The notes beneath the pieces were generated by a model. It ran no database searches. It saw only the letters and a list, made by a program, of their open reading frames with translations, and was not told the origin of the DNA. Positions 1 through 9,076 of a stretch of 38,567 nt of DNA are shown here, piece by piece (position 1 is the first letter of the stretch; the number at the start of each line of letters is the position of its first letter). The position numbers and the translations under genes are program-made. Origin of the DNA: Parachlamydiaceae bacterium (GTDB lineage: Bacteria > Chlamydiota > Chlamydiia > Chlamydiales > Parachlamydiaceae); assembly GCA_013821265.1 (NCBI GenBank), contig JACDHD010000018.1:1-38567 (forward strand), in the 5' to 3' direction.

Positions 1-2819
1 ATATCAATATTTATGTTCGTTACAACTTGTGTGTGCTCAAGAGTTTCTGTACGCCCCACTAGCTCGCGAAGTTTTTCTAGATTATGTGTGCGAGTTCCGC
101 TGAGTGCCGTTCCAATTTGTTCATCGAGGGCTTGAAGATGCGTCCAGATAAGGTCTCCATTTGCTGCTAGATAGGATGTTTGGGGTAAAGCAATCCAACG
201 GCTTAATTCAGATTGCAATCCAGTTAAATGGAATAGTACTTCTGAATAGGTTGAAACTAGAGAATCGTCTTCATGGGAATGAGCCACCTTGCGCGCTACT
301 TCTACTTGTGCTGTTATTTGAGAAATCGCTGAAAACGCTTTTTTTAAATTCTGCCTAAGATATTTTGAAGGCTCTTTTGCTGGTTCTTTAGTTGTTAATG
401 CTGCAGTGAGCGCTTTTGCCCATTGCTCTGAAAGTGTGTGGTCAGGTTCTGCTTTAGGTCCAACATGTCGATTTTCCATATACTTAATCGAGGAGGTGAT
501 AAAAGCGATAAAATCTTTAGGTGTGCAAGAATCGGGTTTTAGGAGCCATTGGAGTGTTTGAGGAGGCGTTTGGCGTCGACTTTGGTACATACGCAGCATG
601 CTTGTTGGATAACGATGAGAAAGTGTTCCTTGATCAACGTCAGCAACAAAACTGCCTATTTCTTTCGTTTCTCCTTCAGGAAGTTGACTCATTAGAGCAA
701 CTTTTTTGGCGAGTTGCACTTGACTATGGAGAAATGTTCCTGCCTCTGCAGCAAGATCTTGCTCGCTCATTGTCGCACCATGACGAGTAAATGCCATAAC
801 GAAAGCGGGTTGAAACTGTTGGTTGGTCGCCAAACAATCTCTTAACATTGCAACGTTTTGCATAAAGAGCGTCCAGTGGTATCCTGCGTCTTTCAGGCTC
901 AGTTGTGAGCGCACTGCTTCCGCAGGCTGTATTGTAAAGGAGCGTACTACAGTATTTAGAGTCATCGGTTGCAGTTTGAGTGCTTTTGTAGCAACTTGCA
1001 TCATCATTGCCGTTGCAGGGGCTTCTACAGAGCTGGATGGTGCTTCAGCAGCTTCTCCGTCAGTTGTGTGCGCTGCAGCAACTTTTCTTTCGCCTTCGGC
1101 GACATCTGCTTTTGTTTCTGCTTCCGCCTTTGCTTCTGCTTCTGTATGTACACCAGAACACAATTCGTCATAGAATTGAGTCCATAAAACCTCTAAATCA
1201 GCAAATGTTTGCACAGTGGGAAATAAGCGTGGAAACATGTTCGAAAAATGTGTATGGAGCGTAGAGAGTCCAAATTCACATGTTTCGAGTTTGTACATCA
1301 CCCTGTATAAAATACGTTGCCTATCCTCTAAGGTCTTCTCATTAAAGCGAAGTTCTTTAGGCGTAAGTTGTTGCTGTTTTTTTTGTAGTACGCTGGCGCG
1401 CTTATCAGCAAGGAGTGGTGGTATAAGCTGCTCAATTTTTTGAATGGCGTCTTTGAATACTCGTATGTCGCCTAACTGATCAAGCATTTTGTGTTGATCT
1501 CTAAACATCTCCATTTTATCCACATGCTCTTTCATTACCTGTAAGACAAATTTATTAGATTTGCTCTCTTTCCCAGCAGCCTCAGCCTCTAAATCGGCTT
1601 GACGATGAGCTTTCACTCTTTCTTGATAAAGAGCTTTTGCATAAGTTACCCGTGCTTCATGAATATTTGTTTGAGCTTGTTTTTTTATTAAAGCGACCGT
1701 TTCCGCATCGAGATTTTGTATCTCATCGAATTCGTGGAGTTCTTTATGTTTTGATTTAGCATTTTCTAAAGCCGCATCAATATGATCGTGTTCGTTATCA
1801 AGAAGATAGAGGCGTTCTTCTAACTTCATTGCTTCGAATTTTTTTGCTGAAAAGAGATGAGGGTTTCTTTCTAAAGCGGTGGTGAGGAATTTTTGTAACT
1901 TAATTAAATGATCGAATAGTAGTTTAGTATCATTTTGATGCTCAGCACAGAGATAGGGAAGAATAAGGGTTGGTTTCTCTTTATCGACTTGCTGTTGAAT
2001 GTCTTTTAGACGCTGTAACAACAGGTTTTTTCGAGCATGAAAGATGGTTCTTAACTGTTTATATTGTTCAAGAAACGCTGTTTGTTGTGGGATAGGATCG
2101 GTAGACAGGAGAGTTTTAAATTGTTCTGGCGAAAGAATTTCTTGGAACGTTACCTCTGTGTAACGAACAACAGACGCATTAAAAGCATATAAAGCCGAAA
2201 CAAGTGTTTTATTTACATCAGGAGAGGAGGTGTCTTTACTTAAAGCTTCAGGATAATCTGAAAGGTTTTTTGTTTCTAGATCAGGGACCGCTGCAACCTT
2301 TTGCAATAATTTAAGAGCCTTGACTGCGTTTAAAACAGGTCCTTTTATATTAGCTTTATCGCAGAAACTAAATAGTTTTTTTTGAAAGGAGGCAAACATT
2401 TCTTCGTTTTTAAAATGAAACGGACGTTTATTCAACTTCTCGATGAAATAAATGAAAAGCCCGTTGACATCTGTAGGAAGAGTGGAATTTGGACATGCTT
2501 TCTCCAATATTTGCATCACTTGCATCACATTTAATATCAAAGCTTCCTTGATGAGAAGAGGAGCGTATGAGACGGGCCATTTTACCGCTGCAATGCGTTG
2601 TGGAGCTTCTACATTAATAAGAGCTCGTTGTCTCATGCGCTGATACGTTTCCCTTGCTTGAATTTCGGCTTGAGCATGCGTAAAGCTTGCAGGGGATTGT
2701 TCTAAAATCGACTCGGTTATTGTTTCAAGTGTGGGAAGACTTTTTAAAGCTTCTAGCTGTTCTTTTGTTAGTTCTATTGGAGTTCCTGATGTATGTGATA
2801 CTGAAGATGTGGAAGTCAT
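1..2819 (-). CDS. Large coiled-coil protein, paralogue 1 (3' end outside window)
   Basis: Reading the minus strand from ATG at 2819, the frame stays open to the window edge (about 939 codons), so the C-terminus is missing. It is a paralogue of the gene at 2995-6048: both begin MTS, share the block PFHxKNEEMF, and keep a nearly constant offset (about 3226-3229 bases). The first 127 bases of the window equal 3227-3353 exactly. The middle (about 1440-1790) is strongly diverged from the partner, whereas both ends are conserved. The protein is rich in Q, E, A and K, looks mostly helical, and has an A/E/T-rich low-complexity stretch near two thirds of its length. I see no signal peptide or membrane segment. 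The start is supported by GAGG six bases upstream, in a leader shared with the partner. I do not recognise the family; a host-directed or structural role is a guess from its size, lineage restriction and duplication. Confidence 0.85.
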   Translation of the reverse strand, partial: MTSTSSVSHTSGTPIELTKEQLEALKSLPTLETITESILEQSPASFTHAQAEIQARETYQRMRQRALINVEAPQRIAAVKWPVSYAPLLIKEALILNVMQVMQILEKACPNSTLPTDVNGLFIYFIEKLNKRPFHFKNEEMFASFQKKLFSFCDKANIKGPVLNAVKALKLLQKVAAVPDLETKNLSDYPEALSKDTSSPDVNKTLVSALYAFNASVVRYTEVTFQEILSPEQFKTLLSTDPIPQQTAFLEQYKQLRTIFHARKNLLLQRLKDIQQQVDKEKPTLILPYLCAEHQNDTKLLFDHLIKLQKFLTTALERNPHLFSAKKFEAMKLEERLYLLDNEHDHIDAALENAKSKHKELHEFDEIQNLDAETVALIKKQAQTNIHEARVTYAKALYQERVKAHRQADLEAEAAGKESKSNKFVLQVMKEHVDKMEMFRDQHKMLDQLGDIRVFKDAIQKIEQLIPPLLADKRASVLQKKQQQLTPKELRFNEKTLEDRQRILYRVMYKLETCEFGLSTLHTHFSNMFPRLFPTVQTFADLEVLWTQFYDELCSGVHTEAEAKAEAETKADVAEGERKVAAAHTTDGEAAEAPSSSVEAPATAMMMQVATKALKLQPMTLNTVVRSFTIQPAEAVRSQLSLKDAGYHWTLFMQNVAMLRDCLATNQQFQPAFVMAFTRHGATMSEQDLAAEAGTFLHSQVQLAKKVALMSQLPEGETKEIGSFVADVDQGTLSHRYPTSMLRMYQSRRQTPPQTLQWLLKPDSCTPKDFIAFITSSIKYMENRHVGPKAEPDHTLSEQWAKALTAALTTKEPAKEPSKYLRQNLKKAFSAISQITAQVEVARKVAHSHEDDSLVSTYSEVLFHLTGLQSELSRWIALPQTSYLAANGDLIWTHLQALDEQIGTALSGTRTHNLEKLRELVGRTETLEHTQVVTNINID

Positions 2820-2940
2820 AAAACCTCATTATTAAGTTAAAATAAAATGAGAGTATAGGAGAGTTAGATTTTTTATTAAACTAAATTTAGTTTTATTATT
2901 TTGGCAAAGGTCTCTAACATCAAAAGTAACTAGGCGTCTA

Positions 2941-2975
2941 GGTATGAAAGCGGTGGCAAGCCACCGCACTCCACC
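2941..2975. repeat. Half copy of palindromic element F
   Basis: The perfect 18-base palindrome GCGGTGGCAAGCCACCGC lies at 2950-2967, preceded by TGAAA and followed by ACTCCA. The same palindrome with the same flanks occurs at both ends of the element at 34385-34508. It lies between the two tandem paralogues, just beyond the stop of the second one. Confidence 0.75.
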
Positions 2976-2978
2976 AAA

Positions 2979-2997
2979 TAAGGGGGTTTGCCCCTTA
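2979..2997 (-). terminator. Short hairpin at the stop codon of paralogue 2
   Basis: TAAGGGG (2979-2985) pairs with CCCCTTA (2991-2997), and the TAA stop of the 2995-6048 gene lies inside the stem. No clear T-tract follows on the minus strand, so it may be part of the repeat at 2941-2975 rather than a strong terminator. Confidence 0.4.
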
Positions 2998-5900
2998 CTG
3001 AGGAAGGCGTTGCTGTGCCATCTCCAATACTGCGTAGACGTACTTAATGAGAGTAGCTTGTAACGCAGCAGCCTTGTTTCCTGAAACTGATTTCTTTTTA
3101 GTGACAGTTGTAAAGCTTTCATCATCAACCGCCGCAAGCCTTGCAGCCTGTAAGCGCCAAGAAATCGCCTCAGGCTTTGTTGTGCCTTTATAGCTGGCAG
3201 CGCGAAAGTAGGGATAGTGCGCTCCAATATCAATATTTATGTTCGTTACAACTTGTGTGTGCTCAAGAGTTTCTGTACGCCCCACTAGCTCGCGAAGTTT
3301 TTCTAGATTATGTGTGCGAGTTCCGCTGAGTGCCGTTCCAATTTGTTCATCGAAGAATTGCAAGTGTGTCCAAATAAGGTCTCCATTAGCTGCTAAGACG
3401 CTTATTTTGGGACAGGCAATCCAACGACTTAATGCAGAGTGCAATCCGTTTAGGTGATGCAGCGCTTCAGAATAAGCTGTCACTTGAATAGCGTCTTCTT
3501 GCGAATGAGCCATTTTGCGTTCTATTTCTACTTGAGTTGTCATTTGAGAAATTGTAGAAAATGCTTGTTTTAAATTTTTTGTAAGTTCCTGTGAGGTCTC
3601 TATTTCTTTCACTGTTAATGCAATCGCAGGCGTTTTTGTCCATTGTTTTGATAGCGTGTGGTCAGGTTCTGAGTGACGTCCAGCATGGCGCGTTTCCATG
3701 TATTGAATCGCTGATGTGGCAAAAGCGGTTAGATCTTTAGGAGTGCAGGAGTCGGGTTTTATTAGCCATTGAACTGTTTGAGGAGGCGTTTGATGTCGAC
3801 TTTGGTACATACGCTGCATGCTTGTTGGATAACGATGAGAGAGGGTTCCTTGATCGACGTCAGCAACAAAACTGCCCATTTCCTTCGTTTCGCCTTCAGG
3901 AAGTTGACTCACTAGGGCTACTCTTTTGGCCAGTTGCACTTGACTGTGCAGGAATATGCCAGCCTCTGCAGCAAGATCCTGTTCACACATTGTTGAAGCA
4001 TGACGAGTAAATGCCGTAACGAAAGCGGGTTGAAACTGTTGGTTGGTCGCCAAACAATCTCTTAACATCTCTACGTTTTGCATAAAGAGTGTCCAGTGGT
4101 AACCGGAATCCTTCAGGCTAAGTTGAGAACGCGTTGCTTCCGTAGACAGTATTGTAAACGTGCGCACGACACTGTTTAGTGTCATCGGTTGCGGTTTGAA
4201 TGCTTTTGTGGCAACTTGCATCGTCATTGCCGTTGCAGGGGCTTCTACAGCGCTGGATGGTGTCTCAGTAGCTTCTCCGTCAGTTGTGTGCGCTGCAGCA
4301 ACTTTTCTTTCGCCTTCTGCTTCCGTTTTTGTTTCCGCTTCTGCATGCGCTTCAGCAACCAATTCGTCATAGTGTTGCACCCACGAAGTTTCCAGATCAG
4401 CGACTGTTTGTGCAGACGGTAATAAGCGTGGCAAAATGTTCTCAAATTGTGTTTGGAGGGCAGATAGGCCAAATCCACAGGTTTCGATTTTATACTTGAG
4501 TTTGAAGAGAAAACGACGTGTATCCTTTAAGTTCATGTCTTCAACACTTTGTGAAGTAGCAGTAACCTTTTTTTGTTGAAGTTGCTGAAGCTTTTTTCGT
4601 TGGCGGCTTGCGCGATGATCTTCAAAAAGCTGAGTTTTAGCTGTTTTGTAGCGTGCAAGTTCTTCTGTGGATTTTTTTGCATCGGCTACGAGACCGTCTC
4701 TTGCCTCAAAAAGTTGAGACGCTAAAAGAAACATTTCAAGGCTATCACCGATGCTATTGCTGCTTGAAAAAGCTGTTGATTGAAGCTTAGACATCATTTT
4801 ACTTACAACCATTTTTGATTTGTCAATATCAGGATGTGCTCCTGCGGGAATTGACATGAGTGGAGCGAGAGCTTTTTCAGCTATTGCAAACATATTCATT
4901 TTGGCTTGGCTGACGTCGTCTTGAAGCATTGTTGTGAAGATAGAATTAATATCTTGCTGCATTTCAGATTGTGATGTCGCCCTTTCGGCAACGCTATCAA
5001 TGGTTGTTTTTTCATCATCGAGAAGGTAAAGGCGTTCTTCAGCTTCCATAGCTTTGTATTGCTCTGGTGAGAAGAATATTTGGTTATATTCTAAAGTTGT
5101 AGCAAGAAATGCTTGTAGCTCTTTTAAAAATTTGAGTAGTAATTTAGCGTCATTCTTTTGCTGAGAACAGATGTAAGAAAGAAAAGGGGAGGCTTTGCCC
5201 ATGTCAATTTGCTGCTTAATATCATTTTGGCGTTGTAACAAAAGATTTTTACGCGCGTGGAAAATATTCCTTAAGCGTTGGTATCGTTGAATGAATTGTT
5301 TCTGATCGACAATAGGTGCTATGGAAAGAAGAGTGTTAATTTGTTCTGCTGAAGGCATATCACGGAATGTAGCCTCCATGTAAAGTACCACAGATGCATT
5401 AAAAGCATATAATGAAGTCATGAGAGTCTTATTTAAGTCAGGGGTATGAGTGCCTTTGTTTATGGCGTCGGGATAGTCAGAGAGATGGTTTTTGTCGAGG
5501 CCTGGAGTTGCAGCTACCTTTTGTAACAATTTAAAAGTCTTTATTGCGTTTAGCAAGTCAGAGCCTAATTTAATGTTGGCTTTTTCAAAGAAATTGATGA
5601 ACTTTTTTTGAAATGTAGAAAACATCTCCTCATTTTTAAGATGAAATGGACGTTTATTTAATTGTTCAATTAAAGCAATAAAAAGTCCGTTGACATCTAG
5701 GGGAAGAGTAGAGTTTGGACATGCTTGTTGCACTGCTTGCATCACTTCCATGACATTTAAAATAAGTGCCTCTTGGATAAGCAAAGGAGCGTATGAGGCG
5801 GGCCATTTTACAGCTGCAATGCGTTGAGGAGCTTCTAGTTGAACTAGAGCGCTTTGTCTCATGTGTTGGTAGGTCTCCATTGCTTCTCTTTCAACTTGAA

Positions 5901-6048
5901 GAGAAGATGTACTTGCTGAAGAGTGCTCTATAATGGAATTTCTAATTATGTCGAGTGAGGGAAGGTTATCTATGGCTTGTTGCTGTTCTTTTGTTAATTC
6001 CACTGGGGGAGTCAGGGTATGGGCGGATACTCGGGACAGGGAAGTCAT
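2995..6048 (-). CDS. Large coiled-coil protein, paralogue 2 (1017 residues)
   Basis: This is a complete frame of 1017 residues with ATG at 6048 and TAA at 2995-2997. A GAGG motif sits six bases before the start, within a leader almost identical to that of the upstream paralogue (2820-2850). The protein is soluble-looking, helical and Q/K/E-rich. The first ~340 residues match paralogue 1 well. Residues ~346-486 are largely unlike it. An A/E/T-rich low-complexity stretch lies at ~558-600, and a conserved C-terminal half follows. No catalytic motif, signal peptide or membrane helix is visible. A TATAAT-like hexamer lies at 6086-6081. The mosaic of near-identical and diverged blocks suggests duplication followed by gene conversion or exchange. 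Function is unknown; a secreted effector or cytoskeletal role is speculative. Confidence 0.9.
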   Translation of the reverse strand: MTSLSRVSAHTLTPPVELTKEQQQAIDNLPSLDIIRNSIIEHSSASTSSLQVEREAMETYQHMRQSALVQLEAPQRIAAVKWPASYAPLLIQEALILNVMEVMQAVQQACPNSTLPLDVNGLFIALIEQLNKRPFHLKNEEMFSTFQKKFINFFEKANIKLGSDLLNAIKTFKLLQKVAATPGLDKNHLSDYPDAINKGTHTPDLNKTLMTSLYAFNASVVLYMEATFRDMPSAEQINTLLSIAPIVDQKQFIQRYQRLRNIFHARKNLLLQRQNDIKQQIDMGKASPFLSYICSQQKNDAKLLLKFLKELQAFLATTLEYNQIFFSPEQYKAMEAEERLYLLDDEKTTIDSVAERATSQSEMQQDINSIFTTMLQDDVSQAKMNMFAIAEKALAPLMSIPAGAHPDIDKSKMVVSKMMSKLQSTAFSSSNSIGDSLEMFLLASQLFEARDGLVADAKKSTEELARYKTAKTQLFEDHRASRQRKKLQQLQQKKVTATSQSVEDMNLKDTRRFLFKLKYKIETCGFGLSALQTQFENILPRLLPSAQTVADLETSWVQHYDELVAEAHAEAETKTEAEGERKVAAAHTTDGEATETPSSAVEAPATAMTMQVATKAFKPQPMTLNSVVRTFTILSTEATRSQLSLKDSGYHWTLFMQNVEMLRDCLATNQQFQPAFVTAFTRHASTMCEQDLAAEAGIFLHSQVQLAKRVALVSQLPEGETKEMGSFVADVDQGTLSHRYPTSMQRMYQSRHQTPPQTVQWLIKPDSCTPKDLTAFATSAIQYMETRHAGRHSEPDHTLSKQWTKTPAIALTVKEIETSQELTKNLKQAFSTISQMTTQVEIERKMAHSQEDAIQVTAYSEALHHLNGLHSALSRWIACPKISVLAANGDLIWTHLQFFDEQIGTALSGTRTHNLEKLRELVGRTETLEHTQVVTNINIDIGAHYPYFRAASYKGTTKPEAISWRLQAARLAAVDDESFTTVTKKKSVSGNKAAALQATLIKYVYAVLEMAQQRLPQ

Positions 6049-6354
6049 AAAACCTCATTATTAAGTTAAAAATAAAAATGATTATAAAACAAAGTGTTTT
6101 TAATTTAAATTGAAATCTAAATTTAAATGAGTGTTGGTTATAAAGTGTTGTTATTTGGTACATGTTCACCATAGTATGGGACCAGATTGCGGCGGTCTAT
6201 CCTTTTGTTTACCAAGCCGAGGAAGGCCTGGTTACTTTAGGCCTGACGGCCTGGCTTAGGAAATTTCTATCATCTCTAATGTTCTTTGAGAGTTTCCCCA
6301 TAATTTTAGATCCTGCTATCATGCAATTTTTCCATTTTAATTTTAGGAATCTCA
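6049..6354. promoter_or_regulatory. Divergent control region between paralogue 2 and tyrS
   Basis: This stretch contains no gene. The part next to the minus-strand gene is very AT-rich and carries a TATAAT-type hexamer (6086-6081) and the shared TTAACTTAATAATGAGG leader. The part near tyrS holds a degenerate member of the E repeat family (about 6208-6262, with GGCCTGGTTAC and GGCCTGACGGCCTGG) and then AGGA (6345-6348) as the tyrS ribosome binding site. Confidence 0.45.
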
Positions 6355-7629
6355 ATGACTAATGTGATCGACGTATTAGAAGAACGCGGCTTTATCGACG
6401 CAATGACCAGCGAAGACCTTCGAGAAATGACCCAAAAGCCTCTCAAAGTCTACTGCGGATTTGATCCAACAGGCGACAGTCTACACTTAGGTAGTCTAGT
6501 TGCCATCATGGGACTGGCTTGGTTCCAGCGCTTTGGACATACTCCAGTTGCCGTCGTGGGTGGTGCTACAGGGATGATTGGTGATCCTTCAGGCAAAAGC
6601 GCAGAACGCCAACTCCTAAATGCTGAAACGATCGAACACAACCTGAAAGGCATCCGCAAAAACCTAGAAGCGGTCCTATGCGTCGAACAAGCCGCAACAA
6701 AACCGATCATCCTAAACAACTATGATTGGTTTCAGAAATTTTCCTTCATCGACTTTCTTCGCGACGTGGGCAAATTCTTTCGCGTCGGTCCGATGCTGGC
6801 CAAAGATAGCGTACGGGCTCGCTTGAACTCAGAAGAGGGCATGAGTTTTACCGAATTTAGCTACCAACTTCTCCAAGGCTACGATTTCCTCTACCTCTAC
6901 CAAAAACATCAGGTGGCTGTGCAACTAGGAGGAAGCGATCAATGGGGCAACATCACTGCAGGCACGGATCTTATTAAGAAAGTAACAGGCGAAAGTGGAT
7001 TCGGCATTACCTTTCCTTTACTGACTCGCAGCGATGGCCAAAAGTTCGGCAAAACAGAAAAAGGCGCCATCTGGCTCTCACCCGAAAAGCTCTCTCCTTA
7101 CGAATTTTATCAATACCTCGTTCGTGTTGCAGATGCGGATGTCCTCTTATTAATGCGCTTGATCACATTTATGGACATGGAAGAAATTCGCCACTACGAA
7201 GCGATCATGCAGCGCTCCGACTACGTCCCCAACACTGCCCAAAAGCGCCTAGCTGAAGAAGTCACGCGCATTGTGCACGGAGAAAATGGCCTTGAGACTG
7301 CACTTCGAGTCACTGCAGGGGCTGCTCCTGGTTCAGACACAACCCTGAACGCAGAAGTGCTTGAAACGCTGGCACGCGATATGCCAAGTCATACGGTAAC
7401 AAGCGCAGACCTGCTTGAGTCAAAACTGATAGATATCATCGCAAAAATCGGTCTACAACCCAGCAAGGGCGAAGCACGTCGCCTTATCCGTAACGGTGGT
7501 GTCTACGTCAATAACACGCAAATTAAAGACGAAAATCACTCATTGTCTGCTCAGGATATAATAGAGGGGCGTTTAGTGCTCCTAGCGGTAGGCAAAAAAA
7601 ACAAAGTATTACTAAGAGTCGAAAAATAA
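6355..7629 (+). CDS. tyrS: Tyrosyl-tRNA synthetase
   Basis: TyrS charges tRNA-Tyr with tyrosine using ATP, in the cytoplasm. The 424-residue length is normal for the bacterial class I enzyme. The HIGH motif appears as HLGS at residues 44-47, and the KMSKS loop as KFGKT at 230-234, a form usual in this subgroup. Between them lie the substrate-pocket segment GGSDQWGNI (192-200) and the FSYQLLQGYDFLYL region. A C-terminal S4-type RNA-binding domain (about 360-424, PSKGEARRLIRNGGVYVNN) completes the enzyme. The start is set by AGGA six bases before the ATG. The next gene, an HU-like protein, follows after 114 bases in the same direction, possibly with its own promoter. No unusual feature was seen. 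Confidence 0.98.
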   Translation: MTNVIDVLEERGFIDAMTSEDLREMTQKPLKVYCGFDPTGDSLHLGSLVAIMGLAWFQRFGHTPVAVVGGATGMIGDPSGKSAERQLLNAETIEHNLKGIRKNLEAVLCVEQAATKPIILNNYDWFQKFSFIDFLRDVGKFFRVGPMLAKDSVRARLNSEEGMSFTEFSYQLLQGYDFLYLYQKHQVAVQLGGSDQWGNITAGTDLIKKVTGESGFGITFPLLTRSDGQKFGKTEKGAIWLSPEKLSPYEFYQYLVRVADADVLLLMRLITFMDMEEIRHYEAIMQRSDYVPNTAQKRLAEEVTRIVHGENGLETALRVTAGAAPGSDTTLNAEVLETLARDMPSHTVTSADLLESKLIDIIAKIGLQPSKGEARRLIRNGGVYVNNTQIKDENHSLSAQDIIEGRLVLLAVGKKNKVLLRVEK

Positions 7630-7743
7630 ACTCTTCCGAGGCAAGAGCAGAAAAAACTTGCCTGAAATTGAAAAGGATACGAAAATGCTTAAGCGACAAG
7701 ACTTTTGGGTTTAACCCCTTTATCTAAATAAGGACTAAGGACA

Positions 7744-8082
7744 ATGGCAATAGTAAAGAAGAGTATCAAGAAAGTAGAGCCGAAGAACGAGGCTAGCACA
7801 ACAACAAAGAAAAAATTAATCAACGCAATCTCACAAGAAAAAGGCATCCACCCTAACGACGTACGCCACGTAATCCAAGCGTTCCTAGATAAAATGACCG
7901 ACAGCCTAAAACAAGGCGATCGCCTCGAATTCCGTGACTTCGGTGTCTTCGAAGTAGTCGAACGTAAACAAAAAATCGGTCGCAACCCAAAACGCGCCGA
8001 CGAACCTATCATCATTCCAGCCCGCAATGCCGTCAAATTCACTCCCGGCAAAAAAATGCGCGAACTCGTCGAAAGCAAATAG
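7744..8082 (+). CDS. HU/IHF-family DNA-binding protein
   Basis: This 112-residue basic protein belongs to the bacterial histone-like HU/IHF family, whose members form dimers that bend or compact DNA. After a Lys-rich N-terminal extension of about 20 residues comes the canonical fold: helices (KKKLINAISQEKG), the strand RLEFRDFGVFEV, the GRNPKRADEP arm, and the closing VKFTPGKKMRELV. The arm contains the conserved RNP segment that intercalates DNA in HU and IHF. AAGGA just upstream supports the start. An HU/IHF gene also lies in the same neighbourhood in C. trachomatis (CT267, from memory), so it may be that orthologue. HU and IHF cannot be separated from the sequence alone. The 3' flank runs directly into repeat element C1. 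Confidence 0.93.
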   Translation: MAIVKKSIKKVEPKNEASTTTKKKLINAISQEKGIHPNDVRHVIQAFLDKMTDSLKQGDRLEFRDFGVFEVVERKQKIGRNPKRADEPIIIPARNAVKFTPGKKMRELVESK

Positions 8083-8108
8083 TCAAAACGTCAAAAAAAT
8101 AAAAGAAA

Positions 8109-8270
8109 AGAAAGGGGGGACGCTGCCCCCCTTTACCCCCCGCAAGAAGGCCGTGGGCCCTCTTGACTCCCTTTTAGTGTGTCTACTGCAGCTCCAAAGT
8201 ATTCGTGGGAAATATCAATTTAGCAACTGTGTTGCTTAAATTGATATTTTACAATTATTTTAGAGTGTAC
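8109..8270. repeat. Composite hairpin element C, copy C1
   Basis: It has three parts: a GC hairpin AAAGGGGGG/CCCCCCTTT (8111-8134), a second GC palindrome around GGCCGTGGGCCC (8149-8160), and an AT-rich hairpin AATATCAATTTAG/TTAAATTGATATT (about 8211-8248). The whole unit matches the reverse complement of 8910-9072, so the two copies enclose the VOC gene as inverted repeats. The first hairpin directly follows the HU gene and probably also ends its transcript. Confidence 0.8.
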
Positions 8271-8382
8271 ACATTAAAGGAATCACAAGTTCCAAACCTC
8301 TTGAGCGTAAAAGAGACAAATTCCCTTATCTTTATTTTTTTGCGTTTGGTATAAACGAACGGAAAAAACCATGGAGGGAATC

Positions 8383-8751
8383 ATGACAGTAAAAGGAATG
8401 CACTTATCTTGGATCGTCGTATCCGATCTTAAAAAAGCCAAAAAGTTTTTCACGGAAAGCGTAGGACTACAAATCGCCGAAGCGCACGACGAAATGGGCT
8501 GGATCGAACTAAAAGGAAAAGAAGGTGGTTCCATTTTAGGAATTGCTCAAGCAACAGATCAAGAGCCTATTAAAGCAGGTTCCAATGCCGTCGTCACCCT
8601 CACAGTCGACAACCTAGAACAAGCATGCTCACAGTTCGCTAAAAGCGGTGTTCGCCTTGTCGGCACCATCCAAGAAATCCCAGGTCATGTAAAAATGCAA
8701 CTCTTCGAAGACCTCGACGGTAACAAATTCCAACTCGTTCAAATTCTTTAA
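8383..8751 (+). CDS. VOC-family (glyoxalase/dioxygenase-like) protein
   Basis: This 122-residue single-domain protein has the vicinal oxygen chelate fold. The first beta-alpha-beta unit starts at MHLSWIVVSDLKKAKKFF, and the second contains VVTLTVDNLEQACSQF and ends LFEDLDGNKFQLVQ. In the family, metal ligands come from the first and last strands; here candidates are His near the start (MHLSW) and Glu in QLFEDLDGN, while EGGSILGIA ends the first module. The start at 8383 is preferred over ATG 8371 because GGAGGG (8373-8378) lies between them at ribosome-binding distance. The substrate cannot be inferred; members include glyoxalase I-like enzymes and antibiotic-binding proteins. The gene stands alone between inverted copies of element C. 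Confidence 0.85.
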   Translation: MTVKGMHLSWIVVSDLKKAKKFFTESVGLQIAEAHDEMGWIELKGKEGGSILGIAQATDQEPIKAGSNAVVTLTVDNLEQACSQFAKSGVRLVGTIQEIPGHVKMQLFEDLDGNKFQLVQIL

Positions 8752-8758
8752 TTTTTTT

Positions 8759-8797
8759 TAAGGTAGCCAGACCGGGACGGGACGGTCCGCTACCTTA
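8759..8797. terminator. Palindromic element E, copy E1 (possible terminator)
   Basis: The inverted arms TAAGGTAGC and GCTACCTTA enclose an AGACCGGGACGG core, six bases after the VOC gene stop. The same core recurs at 26297-26355, 28507-28525 and 31559-31577. The sequence beyond it (8805-8850, with AACTTTGCTATTGT) also recurs at about 28607-28645. Confidence 0.6.
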
Positions 8798-8909
8798 AAT
8801 TCGTTGTTTGGTTAACTTTGCTATTGTTTCAATTCGAATTTCTTTGAAGAGGTGGTGTTCCTTTATTCTTTGCAAGGGTGTTGGAAGCTATTGATTCCCT
8901 TTGGAATAA

Positions 8910-9072
8910 GTACACTCAAAAATATTTGTAGGGATATAAATTTAGGCAACGCAGTTGCATAAAGTTATATTCCTCTACGAATACTTTCGAGCTGTAGGAA
9001 ATACACTAAAAGGGTGTCAAGAGGGCCCACGGCCCTTTTGCGGGGGTTAAGGGGGCAGAGCCCCCTTAAAAG
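8910..9072. repeat. Composite hairpin element C, copy C2 (inverted relative to C1)
   Basis: Its reverse complement aligns along its whole length with 8109-8270, including the GTACACTC edge, the AT hairpin, GAGGGCCCACGGCCC, and the GC stem AAGGGGGC/GCCCCCTT (9049-9067). It ends four bases before the stop codon of the minus-strand membrane protein gene and may act as that gene's terminator. Confidence 0.8.
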
Positions 9073-9076
9073 AGCA

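Noticed and set aside
161-1443. Several plus-strand frames rich in Cys, Phe and Leu
   Set aside because: They lie antisense to the coding frame of paralogue 1, have odd composition, and reappear antisense to paralogue 2 at 3822-4499, as expected for shadows.
1-2819. First paralogue as a pseudogene, because no closed minus-strand frame is evident there
   Set aside because: The frame from ATG 2819 is open all the way to the window edge and aligns in frame with paralogue 2 at both ends; it is truncated by the window, not by mutation.
2832-3233. 133-codon minus-strand frame
   Set aside because: It overlaps the 3' end of paralogue 2 in another frame, has no ribosome binding site, and covers a repeat.
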